A stretch of DNA of 64,000 nucleotides from Apostichopus japonicus. Taxonomy: Eukaryota; Echinodermata; Holothuroidea; Aspidochirotida; Stichopodidae. The stretch is taken from the NCBI RefSeq assembly GCF_037975245.1, contig NC_092568.1, forward strand, positions 35,183,501-35,247,500, given 5' to 3'. Each line of letters starts with the position of its first letter. Position 1 is the first letter of the stretch. This document shows, piece by piece, positions 26,524 through 36,425 of this stretch. The translations under genes and the position numbers were made by a program. The notes beneath the pieces were generated by a model that saw only the letters and a program-made list of their open reading frames with translations, was not told the origin of the DNA and made no database searches.

Positions 26524-29500
26524 ATGGGATCGGATACACCAAACATCTTCTCGTTCTCAGCTGAAGCCCTGGACGGTAGCAAGATTGATTTTGATCAGTA
26601 CAAAGGGAAGGTCCTACTCATAGAAAACGTTGCCTCCTTGTGAGGTACAACCATACGCGATTACCATCAGCTCAATGAGTTAATGGATCGCTTTGGTGAG
26701 AGGGGGCTGCAAGTGTTGGGCTTTCCATGTAACCAATTTGGATATCAGGTTAGTGTAGTTATTTATTTCTCCCTCACCCCCCCTACCCTTCCCCTTTCTT
26801 CTTCTACGTCGCTGTTGGTATTGTTAACTGTCTTTCAGAAGCGTGCAAACAGAGTAGTAGAGAAATGACTAAACAGAAGTCCTATCAATGATGATAGATT
26901 TGGAATAAAAGATCAACATATGTGAAATGAAATGTTCCCAGAATGCCAAATTGGAAGACTCTTTACAAGCGTGGAACCCTACCCTAACCTATACCAGGGA
27001 GTTGTTACATAACAACTCCCTGCCTATATCGTCACCCCGCGGACAATGAGAGTTACAGAAAGTTATAGAAAGTTATAGGAATATAGCCCATAATACACAT
27101 TCACACCAGTAGAATCACTGTGTCTTAGTGATAAGGACTTATAGTTCTGTGATACGAAGTTAGATTCCTACCATCGCCTGATGAGTCCTAAAAGGACGAA
27201 ACCGGTCGTGAAGTGGAATTTTGCTGGTGTGTTGATCTTGAATTATCTATTACTTAATATCTGTCTTGCCATATAGAGAATGAAACAGAAAATGGAACAG
27301 ATTCTGTAGAGGTCATGTGCTTTGTCACTGTACAAAGTGTCTGACTGTCTGTAAACTTGTTTACCGAGAATTCAGGAATTAAATAAAAACCAATGGCTTT
27401 GCATATTTTATCTGATTTAGAAAATCAGATGACAACAGTCACAGAGCTAGACTTTACAAATACCAGTCCTATTATACTTATTGAACAGCCATGGATGAGT
27501 TACGAACTTTAAATGAATCCACCTGGCAGGCTCTACGTATTTCTTTGTCTTTAGATTCTTTGCTTTTTCTATAGATCCTTTGTTTTGTCTTGGCAACTGT
27601 TTTTTATTACAACGTCTGAACCCGCACTACATTTATTGGTGTATATACTACCTCGTTGTTCGCTTTGTACAAAGCCTGGCGTTGCTTTAGTCTCTGCATG
27701 CTAATTTGTAATTCGTTGAGGCGTCAACAATAACAACAAAACATCTTAGATCTGCCGCGGAATTTGTCACGTCATCCTGTCTGGTAAACGTAAACCCTCA
27801 TAAAACTTATAAACACGACCAACATAATACAAGTCTTATGTGTATCTGTTAGTCTAAATTGTGTTTGCCAAATTTTAACTTCGACCTTTCTATTTCAATT
27901 TCTTTATTCTAGTATAAATTATAAAATTTATAAATAGGACGCATAAAAATGAAACATAAAAGACGTAAACATGTACAAAAATGAAAGCATTAACTAAAAC
28001 AAGAAATAAGATAGAAGATTAGAAGTTTTAAAGATTAAAAGGATTTTAACAGAGATTCTAAGAACCCATATTGAATATAAATGGCTGCTCTGTAGATAAA
28101 CGAGTTCTTAAAAAGCATAATTCTAAAAGATGGCAAGATAGTAGGATTACGTAGATTGTACTTGTTGGTTCTATTGCACAGAGAGATCAACTCGGAGTGA
28201 AGTGGGTGATCTTTAGAACTATGTATCTTATGAATTCATTTTTAGCAGCAGTGTTTACTTTACCAACAAGGCTTTCATAGTCGAGATTAAATATATTTGA
28301 GCAGTATTTCAAGAAACTTCGGATTCTTTTCTTGTCCTTTTCAAGTAGAAGGTGTTACCAGACAGGAACTGCATACACTGCCCTAAAAGCTCCGCGAAAA
28401 TAACACGGTTCTATGCAATTTTCTTATTAATAATCAATATTTTATTGAGTTATCTGTCGTTGAGCTGAACTAAATTCGCCAGAGTCCGTATATTCTACAA
28501 ACTTCAAACAAAATGTGCAAGCCCCGCCCAACAGATCATGCGCCAATAAAATCACTTTTTTTTTGTTTACGAAGGTTAGGCCTGGGTCTTACTTTCAATT
28601 TCGTGGCTAGCCTGTGCTAGGTCCATTCTCTTGAAAAGTTTCTATCTTTCGGTCTTCCCGATGTAACTTGCAAATTGAAATTATGCCTTACTCTAGAGAT
28701 CAAGCATGATGCCAACCAACTCGAAATCATTTTTTCCTAGAGCCGGATCTCGAATGAGATACTTTGAACAGACTTTGTTAATGAAAAGGAGGTTAACGAT
28801 AAAGGCAAATGAATATATCTGAACCTCTGGACATACACTCAGCGTCCATAGCCTAGTGGTTAGGGTGTCCGCATATAAAGCGGGAGGTCCACCGTTCACA
28901 CGGTGGAGGCTGGAAGTTTTTACACTGTTCTTGATTTTACAGAAACATGGAGAGCTTTGAAACTTGAACTGCATTTATCTTTCTCATTCAGGAAAACTCT
29001 AAAAACGAAGAAATTCAACACATTCTGGAGCATGTTCGACCTGGGAATGGATTCAAACCAAAGTAAGTGTTGAAACATCCACACATTGTTTCACACAAAC
29101 CCGCTGAAGAACAAGACCCAACGCAACTCCATTGTCCTGACCTAGATTAGTTATAGTTTATTAAACTGGGCAGACAGTTGCAGTCGTGAACCGCCCGTTC
29201 ATGCTATGACCGTCACCGACTGGTACAGTCGTCCGGCTAATTATTGATCAGCCGTATATCCTATACTTGTAAGCACATGTGCGCATGTACGACTATCCAC
29301 GCTTATCGACCGAGTTAAGTCGGTCTGCGAACAGTCTGGCAGTGACAATTGGGTGGGGGGGGGGGGCGGGAAATATTACGAGGTTTATGCCCCGTCCGGA
29401 CCTGCCCCCTTCCCTTCCCCATGGCTACGCCACCCATTTACTACCTCATTCTTAATCAGTAGTAGGAGTAAGCACACGCATGACACTGCCTGAAATGTCC

Positions 29501-30042
29501 ATGATTACCTCCTACCGGTTAAAGACGGCTGAGTTCAATCAGAGAGTTGTTATGTTTAATCGGCTCGTGTTCAGTCGTAAAACTTTTCCCAATGCAGATA
29601 TATTAAGCATATATATCAGCATGTATCTTTAGCATATATTAACATATATCGATCCAAAATGTCTTGGAAAGTTTTCGTTACATTTAGTGGTACATAAATA
29701 CTAATGACCCATAAATATCTGTATCTCTTAATATTGATTAAATATTTTGTTTAATTTCTCTGTGTTAGATTTCCTTTGTTCAAGAAGATCGAGGTGAACG
29801 GCGCAAACACTCATCCCATTTTCAATTTCCTGAAGACTGCATTACCAATGCCTTCGGATGATCCATACCACTTACTAGACGATCCATCCAAAGTTATTTG
29901 GCGTCCACTTCAACGGAATGATCTGAAATGGAACTTTGAGAAATTTCTTGTCGGGCCTGACGGTGTTCCTTTCAAAAGATACGGACCTAGCTTCGAGACC
30001 AAACTAATTGCTCCCGAGATTGAGGCACTTCTTCAGTCATAG
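26524..30042 (+). CDS. GPX: Selenocysteine glutathione peroxidase (GPX1/GPX2 type), three exons
   Basis: Exons 26,524-26,748, 28,992-29,062 and 29,769-30,042 join in frame with GT-AG introns and encode 189 residues plus stop, the usual size for cytosolic GPX1/2. The enzyme reduces hydrogen peroxide and lipid hydroperoxides with glutathione. The in-frame TGA at 26,641-26,643 falls at residue 40 in ENVASL-U-GTT, the selenocysteine position. The other catalytic tetrad members are present in LGFPCNQFG (Gln) and in [12 protein letters not shown] (Trp, Asn). The loop [16 protein letters not shown] matches the tetramer-interface insertion of GPX1/2 and argues against monomeric GPX4. The ATG at 26,524 gives the expected N-terminus. 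No SECIS element could be placed with confidence in the 3' UTR, which is required if TGA is read as Sec. Intron 1 (2.2 kb) contains a hammerhead ribozyme, LINE debris and a tRNA-derived sequence. GPX1 versus GPX2 orthology cannot be decided. Confidence 0.95.
26641..26643 (+). other. In-frame TGA selenocysteine codon of GPx
   Basis: TGA is codon 40 of the GPx reading frame, flanked by the family-typical NVASL and GTT residues. Coding similarity continues without frameshift on both sides and through two later exons, so it is read as Sec and not as a nonsense mutation. Confidence 0.92.
26990..27035. repeat. Hairpin-forming repeat (CCTATACCAGGGAGTTGTTA...), copy 1
   Basis: GGGAGTTGTTA and AACAACTCCC form an inverted repeat with a tiny loop inside CCTATACCAGGG...CCCTGCCTATA. 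A related copy lies at 30,178-30,222 just after the GPx stop. It lies about 130 bases upstream of the hammerhead ribozyme and may belong to the same mobile element. Confidence 0.6.
27161..27222 (+). ncRNA. Type I hammerhead ribozyme
   Basis: All core elements are present in order. CUGAUGA is at 27,178-27,184. Stem II is GUCC/GGAC (27,185-27,188 with 27,194-27,197) closed by UAAAA, followed by GAA at 27,198-27,200. Stem III is the very short ACCGGU (27,201-27,206). The cleavage-site C17 is 27,207 (GUC, cut before 27,208). Stem I pairs UCGC (27,174-27,177) with GUGA (27,208-27,211), including one G-U. An internal loop (UACCA opposite AGU) follows, then an outer helix UAGAUUCC with GGAAUUUUG-type pairing (27,161-27,168 with 27,215-27,222). 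Animal hammerheads of this form, with tiny stem III, are known from Penelope-like elements and retrozymes and usually act as dimers. It lies in sense orientation in GPx intron 1. Activity is inferred from the intact core, not shown. Confidence 0.9.
27885..28430 (-). mobile_element. LINE 3' fragment (decayed RT C-terminal region and tail)
   Basis: On the minus strand, broken frames read [32 protein letters not shown] and [17 protein letters not shown]. These resemble the C-terminal tail of CR1/L2-group LINE proteins, where residues like [13 protein letters not shown] precede the stop. The lower-coordinate end carries the AATAAAGAAATTGAAAT tail seen also at about 1245-1315. It is 5'-truncated with internal stops and sits within GPx intron 1. 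Confidence 0.6.
28848..28920 (+). repeat. tRNA-derived sequence (SINE head or tRNA pseudogene)
   Basis: An A-box-like TAGCCTAGTGGTTAGG and a B-box-like GTTCACAC are correctly spaced. An anticodon-like stem CCGC/GCGG with a 7-base loop and an imperfect acceptor pairing (GCGTCCA with TGGAGGC) are present. The T loop is one base short and the B box is off consensus, so a functional tRNA is unlikely. Confidence 0.6.
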
Positions 30043-30177
30043 CTCTTTGTATTTATCTTTTTTTATAAGGTGATTTGTTAAATCTTCTATCATTATCAGT
30101 GCTGGATTATCCAACAGGCTCAAGATTAAGGCCCCTTAATTGGTCTAGTTGCCCACGTAAACACTTTCAGGGAAACA

Positions 30178-30222
30178 CCTATACCAGGGAGCTGCTACTC
30201 TAACTCCTGCCTATACTATACA
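30178..30222. repeat. CCTATACCAGGGAG repeat, copy 2
   Basis: CCTATACCAGGGAGCTGCTA followed by AACTCCTGCCTATA parallels the hairpin repeat at 26,990-27,035, with the inverted arms partly eroded. Confidence 0.6.
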
Positions 30223-30464
30223 GATTCACCCAATATAGGTTATGGGTATAGGACACCAATATATTGCTTCCACTGAAAACTCTGACAGTCATTGTTGGAT
30301 TTAAAAGATAACTGCCAGCCATTAGTAACTTCCCCAGAGCAACAAACTACAAGCTTGTGAAGAACCAAAAAAAAAAACGATTTGCTATTGTTTCATTGAA
30401 ATATCTCTCCAAAATGAATGACTAATCTAAACCCTTATTGAGAGATATACCAGCAGTAGTTGCA

Positions 30465-30468
<4 letters not shown>

Positions 30469-30544
<76 letters not shown>
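30469..30544. repeat. (AT)n microsatellite
   Basis: About 38 uninterrupted AT dinucleotides downstream of the GPx stop. Confidence 0.97.
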
Positions 30545-30546
<2 letters not shown>

Positions 30547-31000
30547 AGATTTTCTATTTATGCCTTTACTTTGCATATTAATAACATCGACCACATATAA
30601 TTTGCAGTTACTATATACGCTTGACAATTCTACTTGCTGAAAGAACTTGATATTTATCACGTAAATGGACTCCATTGGAGTAAACATCTATGCTTTTGTC
30701 TTATCGCACATGTAAATTGATATTTTCAGTAAGAGGTTATCATGTGAGTAATATACTAACATCGTAAACAGGTAGGATTTAAAGCTTAGGCCTACAGCAA
30801 ATTAAACAACTCAAATAAACATACATGAAGTTAGCAGATGTGAAAATAAAGGTCACCGAAATGTTGTTTTCACTGCGGTATATTAGATATACGGTGACGT
30901 GGCATTCTCTAATTGGCTAACTATGCTTAATACATTAAAACCTTTCAATTTATGAATATTCAAGAAGGTTAACGACAAAGATGTTAGCCTGTGTGAAGTG

Positions 31001-32713
31001 GACTGCGTGGAAATTCCAAACTATACCTCGGGGCATATGTAGATACCGCATTTCTAAGTAATCAAAATATATAGTGTCTAAACTTTCCGATGTTGCCATA
31101 AAACGAGTTCACACATCCACGATGCCTTTTTTTTTAATATTTAAAGAAAGAATTCTTTGAAACAAAAGCAAAACAAAATAGATAACATTTACAGTACTAC
31201 CGTATCTGTACATACAGCAGCTTGTTCAGTATGCTAATTTCCTCCTGGTGAACTTTGACCTATACCCAGTATTTTACCGTATAGAGAGGCTTAACAAAAC
31301 ACACAGTAAAATTTGTTTCTCGTTGTTTAATTTGATCTCGAAATATGGCATCTTTAAGGTTTCCTCAAAATGCAAAGATTCTGTCCTGTAATGTTGCTAC
31401 AATTTATCATTTTGCTGCAAAAGGTTAGAGATGTAATACAAATGATCAAAATTTATTATTTAGCTTCACACTGTTGAAACGATGACTTTCTGAGGGAAAA
31501 ATAATCATTTTGTTGCAAAAATGTCCAATTGGCGAAATTTATTAAGTCAGTCTATTGTTATGCTGTTAATTTTTAAAGAAGTGACATTTGATGATTCATT
31601 ATTTTGTTATCTTGCAGCGAAATTTCAAGGAATTGGTTATGTTGTTGCAAATTGTTCACCTATATTTAGCTTGAAAATTGTTTCTATATTTTACAGATCG
31701 ATTTTTACTACGTCAGTTTAACGTTTCCAATATCACAACATTTCAAGTAGGCCAATCATCGCAGAGGTTTCTTTCTGCATTAACAACAACAAAACCAATA
31801 AACAAACGGAATGGGGGAGAAAAGAAAAGAAAAACAATCCAATAAAATTTACCACTCCTGCAACAATAATCCATTACATGTATGGTTTACATTAGCAGAG
31901 AATAATCCAGAGAATGACACGTGGAATCATTATGTGTCGGTCAAAAATAATCTAAGCGATTAACATATTATTTAGCATATAGCCTAATCAAAATGCATAA
32001 TTTAGCATCATTCCTTAAATTTATCAAAAGCTCCGTATTCTTCCTCAAGATGACTTACCGGTATGTTTAACACTTTACTTTCAGATTCTTCTCTTCTTAC
32101 GAATATAATTCTAAAATTTTCGTTTTAATCTGGAGGCTCTAGGATTCTGTTGTCTTCATTTCAGTATACTTTTATCTATCTATGTACTCTGGTTTCAAAT
32201 GTTTCTCTGTTTTCTGTCACTCCTTTTATTGTCATGAATAGTCATGAGGTGTTACAGTCTATTTTATGATGATGTTACATAAAATACCCATCGGAGAACG
32301 TGTAGTATCGGAAGCTTTCAATAGATGGAAAATGTCATGACTTTTCTTTATACAATAAAAGAGAAGCGATATGTTCACCGATCTGGTTTCCTATTATTTA
32401 CTTTTGATCTTTTTCTTTTCTGGGGATGGGGTGGGGTGGGTGGGGGAAGGGGTGATGGCTGAGGGGGGGTAGTATCACGAGTTTTTCCCGAGATTATTAT
32501 GTTCACCAATCTTACATGTGTTGTCGTAATGAACATATATCTGCGATATACAGAAGACAGAGTTTGTGGAAGGCACATGCATATTCCATGGCCGGAGAGA
32601 CCCATTTTTGAAATTTTACTTAGGCATCTGGTAACGACAGCCTGTTTGCGATACCATTACTATCTATTGAGTGAATTGTATAGTATTCTTACAAACAACT
32701 GATTAACTTCTTG
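31001..32713. other. Anonymous DNA between GPx and duplication copy A
   Basis: AT-rich, no recognised gene. G-rich tract at 32,420-32,470. Confidence 0.4.
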
Positions 32714-33059
32714 TTGCAAGAGCACATTGTCAACCTAAGCATACAATTCAATTGTATCGCATACCGGTATTCTTTTTTGAAACAAAGTTTTTGAAAAACA
32801 CCTGCCATGACGGAATCTCAGACAACCTATACGATGATCCACATCCTGGAGTATAGGGAAGGCTTTATCTCCTAAAAAGAAAATATAGTTTACTTTCAAA
32901 CAACCATATCCAGAGTTATGGTCGAGATTTTGAGAAAAGTTTGTGATTGGTTTTACAGAGTAGCATATATTTCTCTTCCCATATCAGCTTCAACTTTTCG
33001 TTGCCACATAAATAAACATTCATTCATTCATGATTGCATGGGAATAATAATCAAATTGT

Positions 33060-33640
33060 GAATTTTGTCAAAGGGTTAACAATGGGCACCAAAATGGGTC
33101 CATCCATCGCCTGCTTGATCATGGGCCCTTTTACATGGGAACAGACCCATTTTCAACAAACGTTACATCGATGACATACTTAGTGCTGCCATTGGATCCA
33201 GAAATGAACTACAAACCGTTATTAATTGTGTAGGTCTATTAAGTTTCTACTCTTCTTTAAATTTCACCTATGAAATTTCTTCTTCTGTTAACTTCCTAGA
33301 TCTAATGCTATCCATCGATAATTGCGTAATCTCTTCAAATATTTACTTAAAATCTACCGAACTCTCACAAATTATTACTTATTGTACTCATCCAGTCATC
33401 CACCTACTTGTACCAACCCCATTCCCTATTCTCAGATGTTACAAGCTAAAAGAATATGTTCCCGCCATTCTGATTTCGCGTAGGCTTCACACCAGATCAC
33501 CAGATATTTTGAGACGCGTGGTTACCCACCAAAGGTCATTTCAGAAGCGAATGTCAGAATAGAAATGCAAGCTGGATGGAACTACAAAATAAAGAAACAC
33601 ACCTGAGGTAATATCCATTGCAGCAAACCTAACATAATAA
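33060..33640 (+). mobile_element. Decayed Penelope-like RT fragment (copy A)
   Basis: Broken frames give GTKMGPSIACL, then a YIDDI RT catalytic motif, then NFLDLMLSIDN and a distal RGYPPKVI-like phrase. These are signatures of the Penelope-like reverse transcriptase around the YIDD box and the FLD region. Several frameshifts and stops are present. The same fragment lies in copy B, so it predates the duplication. Confidence 0.7.
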
Positions 33641-33691
33641 TTACCGTTTTACCAAAAAGATAATGAACTAGTAAATGTTGACTTTTCCAAA

Positions 33692-35563
33692 TTATCCCTG
33701 CTGGTTAAGCCAATTTGGGAAGGTTGTGCTTACAAAATCCACCATATAATCACGAAGTCTGTCACAAATAGTGTTTGTTAGCTGTGTTTGCCCCTTTGCT
33801 GTTCTGAAAGCTAGCTTAACACCCATCAGAAGCAGAGCTACTTGGTGTCTGTCGCTCTTGTCTGTCAAGCTGTGCTGATGTTTGTCTAAGATTTCTTTAA
33901 TCCACTCTTCAAAGGTTGTATATGCTACTTTTCCTGCTTCTAAGAGCATTTTTGGAACGAGTATCTTCTGAAGTTCAGGTTGTATCTAAATTTCAAGAAA
34001 AAAGGATGAAAGTATACTTAATTTTACAACCTATGAGGTTTACGTTATACGATGTTACCATCACATTATAACAACGCCTTTCATCATTTGACGACAGTCA
34101 TTACTAATACCAATGTACATGTTATTCTGGCAAAGTAAACAATGTTGCAGTTAAAGGTATCTTGCGATTAATCAAAGACTTTTACAAATTGACATTAGTA
34201 ATGGTAAATAAATATATGTCTTGAAACGAATTACAAAGATACTTTTAATTGGTTAAAAAACATTGTGATATGATATTACATTTGTACCTCTAATGTGGGA
34301 ATTACAGATCTCTAATTCATTTTAAAATATCATAACGTTACTCGACCAGACAAGTACGCAGAACGGGGTAGGGGAATGCGACCGTTGCGTACGAACAACC
34401 CCCCCCCCCCAACCCTCCCATTTTCAAAGGTCCACACTTTAGTGGGTAGTGAATGGTCTTTCGTACTACGGGCGTTTTATACTCACTGCATCAAAATTAT
34501 GTCACAAAACAATTTCAATTGGTTGCAAAGTATATATATAGCACAATGCTCCACCAGCTATTCACCTAATATAATGTAAACACTATAGATTCCTTTCCCA
34601 GGACGATGTTCAACAAAAAGGTAGATATCCTCAGTAACTAACACACCACCCCATAGAAAATCAGGCATCAGGGCCTAATCGATATGTAGATATCTTAAAG
34701 ACATCGGAACAAACCTCTTTGTTAAGATTATCTCCTATTTCCTTGAGTCGTTCAGCTATTTCGTGTAATGCTCTCTGGTCAAAGCTCTGGTTATCATCTG
34801 TATTTCATAGCAAGAGAACATAGTCATCGTACAATAGCGTGAACAAAGGGGGAGGGAAGGGCGCGTTCAGTCGAGTTTGTAAGACCCCCTTCATAACAGT
34901 CAGTTTCAACGACCCCTTGGCAACACAACTTACTTTGTAAATCCCTGCAGTGATCTGCTTATGGCCTTCTCATACCCCTACCTAAATCAGTCGGGAAAAT
35001 AATAGACTTTGACTCACACCCACAGTTCAAATCTTGTGCACGCCACTGGTGTTGTGACACCCTCATATCATTCCACACCTCACTCACTCAATCGAACCTC
35101 ACCCCATCCTCATCTCAATTAATGCCCCCACCCCCTTCCCGCACCACCACCACTACAGGCAATATATGTGTCATATAATTTGATTTAAACTAAATGTATG
35201 TCGTCACATAATTACATTCACATCACTCTATATAGGTGACCATAATGCAGCCAAATTATGCAGTTTGTCTACTTTTTGAGTTGTGATTTATACTCTTAAG
35301 CTATGGAAGATACACCTTTGTAAAGTTGCACAACATTGATCTTATTTAGAAACTTATTTCAAGGAAATATCCATCAATAAGCTATGTATATGTATTAACA
35401 TAATACACCGTTCTTTAAAGAATGTGGTACCTTGTTCTTCAGGGGTAACTGGGCCCTGCCCTACCAAAACTGTGGTAAACGGCACTTCGTCATCTTGAAG
35501 CAGTAAGGAGAGTACACATTCGGTATCCCATCGTACTTGTCTGCGAATTGTCACTGACGCCAT
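33692..35563 (-). CDS. BID-like BH3 apoptosis regulator, paralogue A (169 aa)
   Basis: Three exons read on the minus strand: 35,563-35,431, 34,797-34,715 and 33,985-33,692, with GT-AG introns and consistent phases (1, then 0). ATG at 35,563 opens MASVTIRRQVRWDTECVLSL, and the stop lies at 33,692-33,694. Residues 58-72, IAERLKEIGDNLNKE, form a BH3 helix with the invariant Gly-Asp. The last 98 codons (ILVPKMLLEAG..., DRHQVALLLMGVKLAFR, TICDRLRDYMVDFV) resemble the C-terminal helices of vertebrate BID, where a run like LALLLAKKVA precedes the terminal amphipathic helices. There is no BH1 NWGR motif and no clear C-terminal tail anchor, as in BID. BID links death-receptor or granzyme proteolysis to BAX/BAK activation at mitochondria. 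No frame damage is seen, so it appears functional. The gene name rests on motif reading without a database search. Confidence 0.82.
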
Positions 35564-36178
35564 CTTGTGCAGACGATTCTTGTAACAAGAAATTGGGAAT
35601 ACTGATCAGGCATGCAGCTACTGTAGTCAGTTCAGTCACAACTGCCGGAAGACTGTACAGAACAAATTGACAGGCTAGTAAATATGTAAACATTGAAATT
35701 ACTGTCATTTTGAACACTCACTATTAGCTGTTAATTAATGATCTAATATCTCACACTAATTACCATTTTGACGTGCTATTTTTACGCAAAACCTCACAAA
35801 CTTGGAATTTACCCGTTTTTGTAAATTTCACAACATTATTGTCATGAAGTGATATTATGCCTTCCTCTAAGTGCCTACTCCTTCAAGGTCTTTAACCATT
35901 TTCCCTTTGACCGTTAAGTTTCCCCATCGTTAATTCCTACGGTGTCCACTTAAAGAAATACATGAGAAATTTTACGGTTAACTGTTTTCATTTAGGCAAT
36001 TGAGGTGAGTAGATTTTTGTCAGTCAAACAACATCATAACATCCGTCTGCCCTGATCTTACCTTACCTGAGAGTATACAATCCGTGATTATCACAATAGG
36101 CATTACACAAACTAATGTAGCTTAAGATTTGGAATTACGATAGTTCACACAATGCCCTCAGAAAAATGTTCATCACAT

Positions 36179-36425
36179 GGCGGAGTGTATCGCCTAGTGG
36201 TTAACGCCGGCGTCTCCCGGTCATGAGATCCCCGGTTCGATTCCCCGCCGACAGCAATGTGTGTCGTCTGGCAAGGGTGTTGTTCAATAACAACTTCCCG
36301 ACATGGACGTTAAATGGATGTGTGCCGAGAGATTGGCTTCGGTCAGCTTGCGAGTCTATAAGCCTCCATGGCTTCTTTCGCGAGTTCCTGCTTGCGGGAA
36401 GATCACATATACATACATACATTCA
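36179..36425 (+). mobile_element. tRNA-derived SINE
   Basis: It opens with a near-complete tRNA-like head: A box TATCGCCTAGTGGTTAACG and B box GGTTCGATTCC. A tRNA-unrelated body follows (GGCAAGGGTGTTGTTCAATA, GAGAGATTGGCTTCGG) and a (CATA)n-like 3' tail. ATCACAT occurs just before the head (36,172-36,178) and again at 36,402-36,408, a possible target duplication, though its position before the CATA tail is odd. It is transcribed by RNA polymerase III if active, and needs a partner LINE to move. Confidence 0.85.

Larger units (their letters stand above)
30043..31000. other. GPx 3' UTR and downstream flank
   Basis: No ORF. A copy of the CCTATACCAGGGAG repeat lies at 30,178-30,222, a dinucleotide run at 30,469-30,544, and AATAAA hexamers near 30,814 and 30,845. 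A SECIS element is expected somewhere here. I examined RTGA quartets near 30,070, 30,357, 30,414 and 30,741 and none had a convincing helix, an apical AA and a distal GA. Confidence 0.45.
32714..35985. repeat. Segmental duplication copy A, part 1
   Basis: Collinear with 50,925-54,083. Both contain, in order, a stretch ending CACCTGYCATGACGGAATCTC, a decayed Penelope-like RT fragment, BID-like exons 3, 2 and 1, and shared flanking DNA up to TTTACGGT. By eye about nine in ten positions agree, with small indels. Copy B lacks about 165 bp present here at about 33,470-33,640. Confidence 0.93.

Noticed and set aside
26641-26643. In-frame stop making the GPx gene a pseudogene
   Set aside because: The TGA is exactly at the selenocysteine position, with conserved flanks and intact downstream exons.
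30357-30450. SECIS element of GPx
   Set aside because: RTGA quartets are present but no adequate helix, apical AA and distal GA could be matched.
36179-36260. Functional tRNA gene
   Set aside because: The tRNA-like head is followed by a SINE body and simple tail, and the anticodon stem-loop is irregular.
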